A stretch of DNA of 64,000 bases, from positions 3,224,001-3,288,000 of the forward strand of contig CAXXLO010000002.1 in assembly GCA_963664085.2 (NCBI GenBank). The letters are read 5' to 3'. Below, piece after piece: positions 27,639 to 35,653 of the stretch. The position numbers were made by a program, and so were the translations under genes. The DNA is from Bin5 sp022821545 (GTDB lineage: Bacteria > Chloroflexota > Anaerolineae > Caldilineales > Caldilineaceae). Under the pieces are notes generated by a model, which was not told where the DNA came from, ran no database searches, and saw only the letters and a list, made by a program, of their open reading frames with translations. The stretch's first letter is position 1. The number at the start of each line of letters is the position of its first letter.

Positions 27639-28136
27639 TCACTTTCTTTCAGTTATGGCAAAATAGGCCAAATCGAGAGGCTCCGTCGGATGTCCCAGCT
27701 GAGCCAGCACCGGAGTCATCTGGCTCCTGTGCTCTGTACCATGATTCACTACATGCCGCAACACGTCGCCCAACACAATGCTGAAGCCCTCACTCTCATC
27801 ACTTCGGTACACCACTGAGCTGGTTAGCGCAGTCGGTGTCAGCGAGCCGAGATACTCTTGCCACGCATCCCAAAGTGGTCCCCACGACTCCTGTAAGGCC
27901 GCAAACGTTGGAAACTCCCCCGCTGTCGCCGGTTGCGGCGAACTGCCATCCCTTGATCGAAGCAGCCAGTTTCTCTCAGAACTGAAGCTGTGGACGGCGA
28001 GGTCATGAAGAGAGTTCCAGAAAAAGGGGCGTTCCGCGAAGTATTCCTTTTCAGGGAGCGCCTCCAAACTGGAGAAAACTCGGTTCCAGGCCCACATATT
28101 GAATGCGAAAAGTCGTTCTGCAGACTGTATTGACAT
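27639..28136 (-). CDS. DinB-like four-helix protein, copy 2
   Basis: A 165-residue paralogue of the adjacent DinB-like protein, about half identical over the whole length. The block HRSQMTPVLAQLGHPTEPLD is identical in both, and EYFAERPFFW is shared near the N-terminus. His residues are kept at LHDLAVHSF and HVVNHGTEH. This is a tandem duplication that has diverged. Start ATG 28136 follows GAGAGGA. The two copies are separated by about 390 bases with a new promoter in front of copy 1, so they may be regulated separately. Confidence 0.75.
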   Translation of the reverse strand: MSIQSAERLFAFNMWAWNRVFSSLEALPEKEYFAERPFFWNSLHDLAVHSFSSERNWLLRSRDGSSPQPATAGEFPTFAALQESWGPLWDAWQEYLGSLTPTALTSSVVYRSDESEGFSIVLGDVLRHVVNHGTEHRSQMTPVLAQLGHPTEPLDLAYFAITERK

Positions 28137-28241
28137 AATCTACTGTCCTCTCAATAATTTGGTTATGGAGTGTTACCAGATCCAGTTTTCCTTCGCCGTT
28201 GCGCTGACAGGATTCGAGACCAGTCGTTCAGAGTTACTCCC

Positions 28242-28658
28242 TCAATCCTGATGCCACACACTACCCGTTCGCGGCAATTCTGTCAGGGGGCCGGAAGCCG
28301 CCTGGACGCTACTTACCCGCAGAAAGTCTACCGACTGTTTCAGGACGTTCTCAGCCGACAGAAGGCTGGTGTCAATAACCAGGTCGGCATGGAGACGCGC
28401 ATGCGCCAGCCGTTCCAGCTCCGTCCGGCGCCAGGGCTCGTCCCAACTGACGTCCGGACGCCTCTCACCCTGCGCCGTCAAATCTGCATCCAGAAATATC
28501 AGCCAGTTGGGAGGCCTGATACGCTGCCACATGTCGGGCACTTGGCTGTGCTCCTGCGCAACAGGGCGGGCATTGTAGCCCAACTCCCTCAGACCGGCCA
28601 CCAAAGTCGACTTGCCGGCCGCGCTCACGCCCACGATTTTGACAAGGTCCAGATTCAT
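28242..28658 (-). CDS. Small P-loop nucleotide kinase-like protein
   Basis: A 138-residue protein starting MNLDLVKIVGVSAAGKSTL, with Walker A (GVSAAGKST) at residues 8-16. It then has WLIFLDADLTAQGERRPDVSW, resembling the Asp-containing strand of thymidylate/shikimate-type small kinases, and a late RTELERLAHARLHADLVIDT, a lid-like helix followed by a strand. Likely phosphorylates or hydrolyses on a small ligand; the substrate is unknown. ATG 28658 is chosen over 28694 because the Walker A loop normally lies near the N-terminus. Follows the SpoIIE-like phosphatase by 61 bases on the same strand. Confidence 0.65.
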   Translation of the reverse strand: MNLDLVKIVGVSAAGKSTLVAGLRELGYNARPVAQEHSQVPDMWQRIRPPNWLIFLDADLTAQGERRPDVSWDEPWRRTELERLAHARLHADLVIDTSLLSAENVLKQSVDFLRVSSVQAASGPLTELPRTGSVWHQD

Positions 28659-28719
28659 TTGGCCGCCCCCGCCGGCGGTCAGAAAAAACCACACGACGTC
28701 CTATACTATAGGAGAAACG

Positions 28720-29457
28720 CTATATGGGCAGAGAAATCTCCATGCGGCGGATTTTCTGTTCCCAATGATGTGAACCAACCTTGATGACAAGGACGGTTGA
28801 GTCGTCTCTTGGGCGTCCATTGTCCAGTTCTAGCGCCGCCTCCAGAACGCGATCGGCGATCTCTTTGGCTCTTCTCTCCCCTGCAGAAGCATCGATGCTC
28901 ACCTGGCTTGCTTCGTTCAAGCTCACCGCCCCGGCCACATCCATCGCGCCGCCGCTGCGGTGCCCGGCGCTCCAAATCCCATCAGTAAACACGACCGCGG
29001 TCAATCCCGGCACGAGCGGAAGTTCAACGATACTGGGTTTCGTGTTTCGATAGATGCCGATCGCGTCGCACTGTTCGTCTAACCATTCCGTTCCGCCATC
29101 CCTCTGCACCAGGACGGGACATCGGCTGTTGCGGCTGAGGACAAGCGTCTCCGTGACCAGATCAACGCTCGCAATGACCAGCTCCGCGCTGACCTTACCG
29201 CCTCGATTCGTGCGCAGATAGTCGTGCGTGGCGCGCGCCACTGCGCCGTCCCGCACACCTTCGGCAATCAGGCTCATCGCCTTCCTTGCCACTACATTGC
29301 TGATCGCTTTTGCGCTGCGCCCACTGCGTTGACCGTCCGATACGATGATGCTGATCCCCCCGTGAGGACGTTCAACGACCTCAACCGTATCCCCGCTCTC
29401 GCTGGACGCGTATTTTGACACCTTGGCAACCGCGATTTGAATCTCGATTCGGTTCAT
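28720..29457 (-). CDS. SpoIIE/PP2C-like serine phosphatase
   Basis: A 245-residue single-domain phosphatase of the SpoIIE branch of PP2C. The metal-binding Asp residues are seen in IIVSDGQRSGRSA (about residue 40), VFTDGIWSAG (about 155) and DDSTVLVIKV at the end. SRNSRCPVLVQ lies in the core sheet. Such proteins usually dephosphorylate anti-anti-sigma or related switch proteins, but no partner kinase or STAS protein is nearby. No sensor domain is attached. Divergent from the enolase-superfamily gene. Confidence 0.75.
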   Translation of the reverse strand: MNRIEIQIAVAKVSKYASSESGDTVEVVERPHGGISIIVSDGQRSGRSAKAISNVVARKAMSLIAEGVRDGAVARATHDYLRTNRGGKVSAELVIASVDLVTETLVLSRNSRCPVLVQRDGGTEWLDEQCDAIGIYRNTKPSIVELPLVPGLTAVVFTDGIWSAGHRSGGAMDVAGAVSLNEASQVSIDASAGERRAKEIADRVLEAALELDNGRPRDDSTVLVIKVGSHHWEQKIRRMEISLPI

Positions 29458-29655
29458 TGCTCAGCGGGGTCTCCAAGTGATGGAGTGTCTCTCCCCCTTC
29501 GACTTCCGGCTGCGAACTCTATGTCGATGAGTGAAAGAGGTGACTTACTCGTGTCTGCCCGTAGGGCAACTTAGTGGGGGGTCTCCATTTGCTCGCCATC
29601 AAAACACAGCAGCGGCGATATGTCAATCGAGAACGGAAAAAGTACTCTTGAACTC

Positions 29656-29684
29656 TTGACACGGAGAGCGGAGTCAACGATAAT
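29656..29684 (+). promoter_or_regulatory. Near-consensus sigma-70 promoter
   Basis: TTGACA (29656-29661), a 17-base spacer and GATAAT (29679-29684). This is the best promoter in the window by eye, matching 11 of 12 consensus bases. The predicted start near 29691 leaves a leader of about 23 bases before the enolase-superfamily gene, which has CAGGAG in front of its ATG. Confidence 0.75.
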
Positions 29685-29713
29685 TCCTGCAATCTGCCAC
29701 AGGAGCAATTTCC

Positions 29714-30853
29714 ATGAAAATCACTCGCATAGACACGCACTTGACCGAACTGGCCAATCGCTCGATACCCTATGTCGTTGTCCATACCGACGAAGGGATT
29801 CACGGTGTTGGCGAGCCATTCTCATGCGGGCCGGACGGCGCCACCGTCGCCGCCATTCACGATTTCGCAGAGTGGCTGACCGGCCGCGATCCGCGTGATG
29901 TCGAGGGCCTGTATCACCTCATGTACGCCGGTGGCCGTTTCCCCGGCGGCTCCGTCGTCAACGCCGCCATCAGCGGCATCGAACACGCACTGTGGGACAT
30001 CGCCGGCAAAGCTGCCGGCCTGCCCGTGTACAGGCTTGTCGGCGGCAAAGCCCGCAACCGGGTTCGCGTCTACCAAAGCATCGGCGGCGACACGCCCGAA
30101 GAGGCGGCCGACGACGCCGTTCGCCTCATCCAGACCTACGGCTATACCGCCCTGAAGATGGGCCCACTGCCTCCCGGCTGGCACCAAATGCCCTGGAACC
30201 GCGTCCTGCGCGAGACCGAGAGGAGAGTCGCAGCCGTGCGTGAGGCGGTCGGACCCGACATCGACATCGGACTCGATCCCCACGCCCGCATCCTTGAAAT
30301 AGGTCGCGCCGCACAACTCTGCGACGTGGTGGCTCCTTACCGTCCCTTCTTTGTCGAAGAACCCCTGCGGCCGGAGAACTATGAGGCCCTCGCCAAGCTC
30401 AGCCACAAGGTCAACGTTCCCATTGCCACCGGTGAGATGCTCTACAGCCGCCATGAATTCCGGGAGTTGCTGAGTCATCACGCCGTGGACATCATCCAGC
30501 CTGACATCTGCATTACCGGCGGCCTCTGGGAAATGAAAAAGATCGCCGCCATGGCCGAAGTACATTACGCCAGCGTCGCCCCCCACAATCCCTGCGGTCC
30601 AATAGCGACCGCCGTCAACGTCCATTTCTCGGCCAGCACCTCGAACTTCCTGATACTGGAGTACAAGGCTGATGAAGGCCGCCGCGCAGACATCGTGGAT
30701 GAACCGGTCAAACTGATAGACGGCTACCTGGAGTTGCCCGATCGGCCCGGCCTCGGCATCGACCTGAATCTGGACGCCCTCGCCGCCCGTCCCGGCCGCT
30801 CCTGGCACAGACCGTTCCTCATTCGCCCGGACGGCGCCCTGGCCTACCAGTAG
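29714..30853 (+). CDS. Mandelate racemase/muconate lactonizing enzyme family protein (sugar-acid dehydratase-like)
   Basis: A 379-residue enolase-superfamily member. The N-terminal capping domain ends near residue 115. TALKMGPLPPGW supplies the barrel strand 2 region (the KxK-type catalytic site is reduced to a single Lys), DIGLDPHARI the first metal-binding Asp, FFVEEPLRPEN the second (Glu), and IATGEMLYSRHEFRELL the third (Glu). ASVAPHNPCGP carries the His used by dehydratases such as galactonate dehydratase. It probably dehydrates a sugar acid; the exact one is unknown. Has its own strong promoter and is followed by a quinone oxidoreductase after 85 bases. Confidence 0.8.
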   Translation: MKITRIDTHLTELANRSIPYVVVHTDEGIHGVGEPFSCGPDGATVAAIHDFAEWLTGRDPRDVEGLYHLMYAGGRFPGGSVVNAAISGIEHALWDIAGKAAGLPVYRLVGGKARNRVRVYQSIGGDTPEEAADDAVRLIQTYGYTALKMGPLPPGWHQMPWNRVLRETERRVAAVREAVGPDIDIGLDPHARILEIGRAAQLCDVVAPYRPFFVEEPLRPENYEALAKLSHKVNVPIATGEMLYSRHEFRELLSHHAVDIIQPDICITGGLWEMKKIAAMAEVHYASVAPHNPCGPIATAVNVHFSASTSNFLILEYKADEGRRADIVDEPVKLIDGYLELPDRPGLGIDLNLDALAARPGRSWHRPFLIRPDGALAYQ

Positions 30854-30938
30854 ACCAACCTGCTGCGGACAGAGCGTCTTGACTCATGTACTCCTATGCG
30901 CGATTCCGTCTTCAGCGCTTGCCACAAGGAAGTGATTC

Positions 30939-31919
30939 ATGCACGCAATCGAAGTCGAAAAAACGCGATCAGGCCCCCAGCTCGTCTGGCGGGAGGTGGA
31001 AGACCCAGTTCTGAAACCGGGCGAAGCGCTCGTGTCCATCCATGCGACAACGCTAAATCGCGCCGACCTGTCTCAGGCCGAAGGCAACTATCCTCCGCCC
31101 CCCGGAGCGCCGCAGATCATGGGTCTGGACATGTCGGGAGAGATCCTCGAACTTGGCGCGGAGGTAGAGGGATGGCAGGTCGGGGACAAAGTCTGCGCAC
31201 TGCTCGCCGGTGGCGGCTACGCCGAACGCGTAGCCGTTGACCAGCGGCTTCTGATCCCGGTCCCAACCGGTTGGTCTTTCGAAGAAGCGGCCTGCCTCGC
31301 GGAGGTCTACCTGACCGCCTACGTCAACATCTTCATGGAAGCCGGTTTTCAGGCTGGTGAGACAGTCCTCATCCACGGCGGAGCCAGCGGGGTTGGAACC
31401 GCCGCCATCCAACTCGCGAAGGGCGCAGGGGGACGCGTCATCACGACGTCCGGACGCCCCGACAAAGTGGAGACCTGTCTCGGTCAGGGCGCTGACCTGG
31501 CGATCAACTATAGGACCGAAGAGTTCGCCGCCCGCGTCCTGGAGTACACGGAGGGTGAAGGCGTCGATGTCGTCCTCGACATGGTGGGGGCGGAATACCT
31601 GGAGAGGAACATCGGCCTGCTAAAGGTGAAAGGCCGCCTGGTATTTATCGCTACGCTCGGGGGCTCAGAAGCAATGGTTGACATCAGGCCACTCATGGGC
31701 AAGCGCGCACGCTTGATCGGTTCTGTGCTTCGCCCCCGGCCAGTCGCGGAGAAAGCCGAAATCATCCGACGCTTCCGACAGCAGTTCTGGGGCCAGATCG
31801 AAGAGGGCCTGATCCGACCCGTCATCGACAAAGTAATGCCAGTTTCCGAAGCCCACGCTGCACACGCACGCATGCGCGCCTATGAGAATATCGGCAAGAT
31901 CGTTCTCAAAGTGCGCTGA
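30939..31919 (+). CDS. NADPH:quinone oxidoreductase-like (zinc-free MDR family)
   Basis: A 326-residue medium-chain reductase of the QOR/PIG3 type. LNRADLSQAEGNYPPPPGAP is diagnostic of this branch, MGLDMSGEILELG follows, and the Rossmann loop is HGGASGVGTAAIQLAK at about residues 145-160. The structural-zinc cysteines of true alcohol dehydrogenases are absent. It reduces quinones or activated alkenes with NADPH. Start ATG 30939, ribosome site weak. Its 3' end overlaps the convergent LMW phosphatase gene by 14 bases. Confidence 0.8.
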   Translation: MHAIEVEKTRSGPQLVWREVEDPVLKPGEALVSIHATTLNRADLSQAEGNYPPPPGAPQIMGLDMSGEILELGAEVEGWQVGDKVCALLAGGGYAERVAVDQRLLIPVPTGWSFEEAACLAEVYLTAYVNIFMEAGFQAGETVLIHGGASGVGTAAIQLAKGAGGRVITTSGRPDKVETCLGQGADLAINYRTEEFAARVLEYTEGEGVDVVLDMVGAEYLERNIGLLKVKGRLVFIATLGGSEAMVDIRPLMGKRARLIGSVLRPRPVAEKAEIIRRFRQQFWGQIEEGLIRPVIDKVMPVSEAHAAHARMRAYENIGKIVLKVR

Positions 31920-32340
31920 GTTCATCCAATAGCGCCAGCACTGCATTCTCAATCGCCGCCAACCCCGAGTCTGCGTCCGCCACATCCAGGTCGTACATCT
32001 TCCAATAGCGGACACTTTCTGCCCATTCGGGAAAGCGCGCCTCCATAAGGGGGCGGTGCTCGATCTCGTTCATAGCGATCGTGAGCGTCGCCGCCGTCAG
32101 ATCTGAAGCGTACAAATCCATGGGCATTCGGACAGGTTTGCGCGGTTCGATTCCAAGCTTGCGTAGCCGGTCCAGGGTATGCTTGGACATATAGCCGAGA
32201 TTCTCCAGACTTAGCTGCAGACCGCGGCTGCCGGCCTTCCAGTCCAGATTTCGCTGACGGGCCTGCTCGTTGAAAAAGTGCTCGGCAAAGCGACTGCGGT
32301 AATAGTTCCCAGTGCAAACAAAAAGCACAGTGGCGGTCAT
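31906..32340 (-). CDS. Low-molecular-weight protein phosphatase-like protein
   Basis: A 144-residue protein with the phosphate loop CTGNYYRS at residues 9-16 (C-x5-R-S) directly after the first beta strand, as in LMW tyrosine phosphatases and arsenate reductases. The usual C-terminal DP loop is not obvious; YDLDVADADSG may take its place. Substrate unknown. It follows the methyltransferase gene on the same strand after 18 bases, suggesting co-transcription. Convergent 14-base overlap with the quinone oxidoreductase. Confidence 0.75.
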   Translation of the reverse strand: MTATVLFVCTGNYYRSRFAEHFFNEQARQRNLDWKAGSRGLQLSLENLGYMSKHTLDRLRKLGIEPRKPVRMPMDLYASDLTAATLTIAMNEIEHRPLMEARFPEWAESVRYWKMYDLDVADADSGLAAIENAVLALLDELSAL

Positions 32341-32358
32341 CTGTCCCGCCCCCCGTTC

Positions 32359-32985
32359 CTATCGAAGATTGCGTAATGATACCGCCTGATGACTGTCCCC
32401 GCTTTCCTTGCCTCTCGCAATCGCTTGGAAGGAAAGTACCTGGAAAAACCGCTCCAGAATCCTCCGTAACTCGTCATCCGCGTAGAGCGCATAGAAGCGT
32501 TTGGGCTCATAGAAGTCCTTCTCCCGTACGCCTTCAAAGCTTCTGCCGCCGTGCATAACGATGAAAATCAACCCTCCCGGCCTTACGACCCGACGGACCT
32601 CCCGCAAGACGTCCGCGAAGTCCTCCTTCGGCACATGCAGCAGACAGTTCTGGGCGAACAGTCCGTCAAAGTGGCCGTCCGGAAAATCCAGCCGCAAGAA
32701 ATCCATTTCGTGTGCTTCCAGCCCCTTCTCCCGGCACAGACGGACCATTTCCGGTGAAAGATCTATGCATACGACCTCCAGTCCCGCGCTCTGAAAGAAA
32801 TGGGCTGCTTGGCCCGTACCAGCCCCGATTTCGAGGAGCGATCTCAATCCCTCTTCCTGGAAGCTCTGCAAGCACTGCACCCAAAACGCTTTCTGCCATT
32901 CCCGGACGGGATTCCTGTCCCGTTCTTCAGCCTTGGCGTCGTAAGCGCGTTTCAAGTCAGATGCGACCAAACGATAGTCTGTCAC
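32359..32985 (-). CDS. Class I SAM-dependent methyltransferase
   Basis: A 208-residue protein with SAM motif I LLEIGAGTGQAAHFF (about residues 50-64), the acidic VVCIDLSPEM of motif II, FDGLFAQNCLLHVP (post-motif), and VVRPGGLIFIVMHGG. It lacks extra domains, so the acceptor (small molecule, lipid or protein) cannot be read. It lies 24 bases after the phosphofructokinase stop and before a small phosphatase, in an apparent three-gene run. Confidence 0.8.
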   Translation of the reverse strand: MTDYRLVASDLKRAYDAKAEERDRNPVREWQKAFWVQCLQSFQEEGLRSLLEIGAGTGQAAHFFQSAGLEVVCIDLSPEMVRLCREKGLEAHEMDFLRLDFPDGHFDGLFAQNCLLHVPKEDFADVLREVRRVVRPGGLIFIVMHGGRSFEGVREKDFYEPKRFYALYADDELRRILERFFQVLSFQAIARGKESGDSHQAVSLRNLR

Positions 32986-33009
32986 CGAGCGTCGCTCCCT
33001 GCTAGGCCC

Positions 33010-35289
33010 TCAGGAAGAGTCAGTCTGGCCCAATGCCGACTGTTCGAAAAACCCTGGCCCGGGCTGGGCCAGCATGCGCGCCAAAGGACGCAGCTCCATC
33101 CACCACTGCTCAAGGGGCCGCTGATGAACTTCGTCCATCAGCCTGGGAATCCGGTAAAGCGGGGTAGCGGTTACGTCGCCCTCCTGAATCCCCAGGCAGA
33201 CAGCCCCTACCTCTGTAAAACGCCTTGCTCCCGGGCGGGTCGCCACCTCTTCAATTCTTCGCACCGCTTCCCAGGCAAGTCGCGCCGCCAGAATGCGGTC
33301 GAACGGGGACGGGTTCCCGCCCTGCTGCAGGTGTCCCAGAATAGACTGGCGCACCTCGAACAGGTCACCCCCCTCTTCTTCGAAGAGAGCGGAAATGAAG
33401 GAAGTTGTATAGAAGGAGTTTGCAGCCTCGTTTCGTATCATCAGCCCCAAACGCTTGCCCTGCTGAAATCCCTGCTTCAGAAGCTCAATGTCCCGTTCGA
33501 GGTCCTTTAGCGTTATCCCCTCCTCGTGCATGTAGACGCGTTCAGCCCCTGTGGCAATAGCGCTCATCAGGGCCAAGTAACCGCAGAATCGTCCCATTAC
33601 TTCCACAATAAAGCACCTGTTCAGGGCCACGGCCGACTGCTTAATCTTATCAACCACTTCGACGATGCTGTTCAGGGCAGTGTCGGCGCCGATACTCAAC
33701 TCCGAGCCTGGCAGGTTGTTATTTATGCTGGCAGGGATGCAGATGATGGGAATGTCGAATGCGGGAAAGTTAAGCCGCTCTTCGTACAACTTGTGCGCGG
33801 CGTGATACCCGGCCCAGCCGCCGATCATGACGATAGCATCCACTCGATGTTTCTCGAGCACCTGTGCCGCGGCATACAACTCCGCGCCCTCCGGAGTCTT
33901 CCGGCTGCTCCCCAGTTCCGATCCGCCGGTGGGCGCCCAGCCGTTGACAGCCATCCAATTCATCTCTTCAATGTCGTCGTCAATCAGGCCCCGAAAACCC
34001 CACTTGACGCCGAGAGGAATGTGGCCGCAGTCTTCGAGCATTCGCACGACCGCACGTGTCGCAGCATTCATGCCGGGCGCAGGCGCTCCTCCCGTCATGA
34101 CAGCGACCCGTAGACGTCGTTTGTTCGGCGGGGGAGGGCGTGGGTTGGCGCGAATAAGTGTCCGCAGAATGCGGAAGGAGTCCCTGTAAGCTTTGCCCCG
34201 GTACTCCATCGCCTCGTCGAATCGGCATTCATGGATACATCTGCCGACCTTGTGCGTCTGTTCCACGCACTCCGTCAATGAACTGTGAATGATCTTATTG
34301 TTCTCGAACCCGATCAGGACCGCTTCATCGCTGGATGTGGCATTGAGGACGGCTTCAGCTGCCGCCGCCCCCAGCAGGGTCGCCATGACCCGGTCAGAAG
34401 CGCTGGGCGAACCACCGCGTTGCACGTGGCCAAGAACAGTCACCCGCGCCTCTTCTTCCAGGTACTTGGTGAGTACCTCTTCCACATAGGCGCTGGTTAT
34501 TTTGTTCCCGTGTCGGTCCTGTGCTCCCTCCGCCACCACCACAATGCTGTCCCGCCGGCCCATTTCGCGGCCAGTCCGCAAAATTGAGCACATCCTCTCT
34601 TCCCACTCGTCCAGATTGGGCGGGTTCTCCGGAATCAGGGCGAAATCGGCCCCCGATGCCAGTGCGCCCATCAGCGCCAGATGACCGCAATGATGCCCCA
34701 TCACCTCAACAACAAAGGCGCGCTGGTGACTGGCCGCCGTACTGGTGATGGCGTCCAGCGCCTCGGTGATGCGGTGCAGAGCGGAGTCCGTTCCTATCGA
34801 CAGGTCCGTTCCGAACATATCATTGTCGATCGAACCGACCAGACCGGCGACCGCGAGAAATCCATACTCTTCCAGGTTGGACGGCTCCAGGCGCCCTTCG
34901 TCTACCAGCTCCTCCAACAGTGAGCGCCACTCCTCCCGCAGGACCTGTGCCCCGGTCAAACTGCCGTCGCCCCCAATCACAATCAGCCGGTTTATGCCCT
35001 GGAGCAGCAGATTGTACACCGCCTCCTTGCGCCCTTCCCTCTTCAGAAAATCCGGGCTACGGGCAGTTCCCAGTAGGGTCCCCCCTTCTTGCAGCACGCC
35101 GCCCACCGAGTCCCAGGAAAACGGGCGAATCAGCTTGCCGCCCTCGATCATCCCCTGAAACCCTTCGAAAATCCCAAATACCTCCGCCCTCCGCTCCAAA
35201 GCCGCACGCACGGCTGAACGCACAGCCGCATTCATGCCCTGCGCATCGCCTCCGCTGGTGAGGACGCCAAGCCGAGCTGTCTTTGCCAT
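33010..35289 (-). CDS. Tandem two-domain 6-phosphofructokinase of eukaryotic type
   Basis: 759 residues, twice the bacterial PfkA length. The N-half is catalytic: LTSGGDAQGMNAA at the start, GGDGSLTGA (106-114; Gly rather than Asp at the key position, meaning ATP use), VGLVGSIDND reaching 157 with the catalytic Asp, and VEVMGHHCGHLAL. The C-half repeats the fold but has lost catalysis: GGWAG replaces GGDGS and ASINNN replaces the TIDND-type motif. This is the same degeneration as in animal and fungal PFK, where that half is an allosteric site. The C-terminal EQWWMELRPLARMLA also matches the eukaryotic enzyme. It phosphorylates fructose-6-phosphate in glycolysis. Extended -10 promoter at 35361-35369. 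Confidence 0.9.
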   Translation of the reverse strand: MAKTARLGVLTSGGDAQGMNAAVRSAVRAALERRAEVFGIFEGFQGMIEGGKLIRPFSWDSVGGVLQEGGTLLGTARSPDFLKREGRKEAVYNLLLQGINRLIVIGGDGSLTGAQVLREEWRSLLEELVDEGRLEPSNLEEYGFLAVAGLVGSIDNDMFGTDLSIGTDSALHRITEALDAITSTAASHQRAFVVEVMGHHCGHLALMGALASGADFALIPENPPNLDEWEERMCSILRTGREMGRRDSIVVVAEGAQDRHGNKITSAYVEEVLTKYLEEEARVTVLGHVQRGGSPSASDRVMATLLGAAAAEAVLNATSSDEAVLIGFENNKIIHSSLTECVEQTHKVGRCIHECRFDEAMEYRGKAYRDSFRILRTLIRANPRPPPPNKRRLRVAVMTGGAPAPGMNAATRAVVRMLEDCGHIPLGVKWGFRGLIDDDIEEMNWMAVNGWAPTGGSELGSSRKTPEGAELYAAAQVLEKHRVDAIVMIGGWAGYHAAHKLYEERLNFPAFDIPIICIPASINNNLPGSELSIGADTALNSIVEVVDKIKQSAVALNRCFIVEVMGRFCGYLALMSAIATGAERVYMHEEGITLKDLERDIELLKQGFQQGKRLGLMIRNEAANSFYTTSFISALFEEEGGDLFEVRQSILGHLQQGGNPSPFDRILAARLAWEAVRRIEEVATRPGARRFTEVGAVCLGIQEGDVTATPLYRIPRLMDEVHQRPLEQWWMELRPLARMLAQPGPGFFEQSALGQTDSS

Positions 35290-35360
35290 GCGCCGCCCTC
35301 CTTTTGCGGCTAAACTTCCTCCCTCTGCCGCCCTGCAGCGGCATTTCTTTATTCCAGAAG

Positions 35361-35369
35361 ATTATAGCA
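35361..35369 (-). promoter_or_regulatory. Extended -10 promoter for the phosphofructokinase gene
   Basis: On the minus strand TGCTATAAT combines a perfect TATAAT (35361-35366) with the TG of an extended -10. No good -35 is seen. The predicted leader is about 65 bases. The 364-base divergent region 35290-35653 also holds the promoter for the MBL gene. Confidence 0.6.
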
Positions 35370-35519
35370 TGTAGCAAGTTATTCTCGCACCTCGAATTAA
35401 GAACCGGTTGTTCGGCTGCCGGCGGCTGCAATCACGAAGAGATCGCCGACATCCCCGTGCAAGCTGTATTCCTTTCTGAATGGCTTCCTTCCCTAACAAT
35501 GAAATTACTCTCTCCACTT

Positions 35520-35549
35520 TGACAGAAACAGTCCTCAAACTGTAGACTA
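35520..35549 (+). promoter_or_regulatory. Sigma-70-type promoter for the MBL hydrolase gene
   Basis: TTGACA (35520-35525), an 18-base spacer and TAGACT (35544-35549). The -35 is perfect and the -10 matches at four of six bases. A start near 35556 agrees with using ATG 35654 rather than the longer frame from 35573. Confidence 0.5.
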
Positions 35550-35653
35550 TCTGATCAGAATCAGGACTGTGAATGGCGAAACGAATCCGAAGCTCAGTGT
35601 CGAAGTCACGTTGTATCCGGCGCAGAGGGTCACCTGGACGAGAGGTTTCGATT

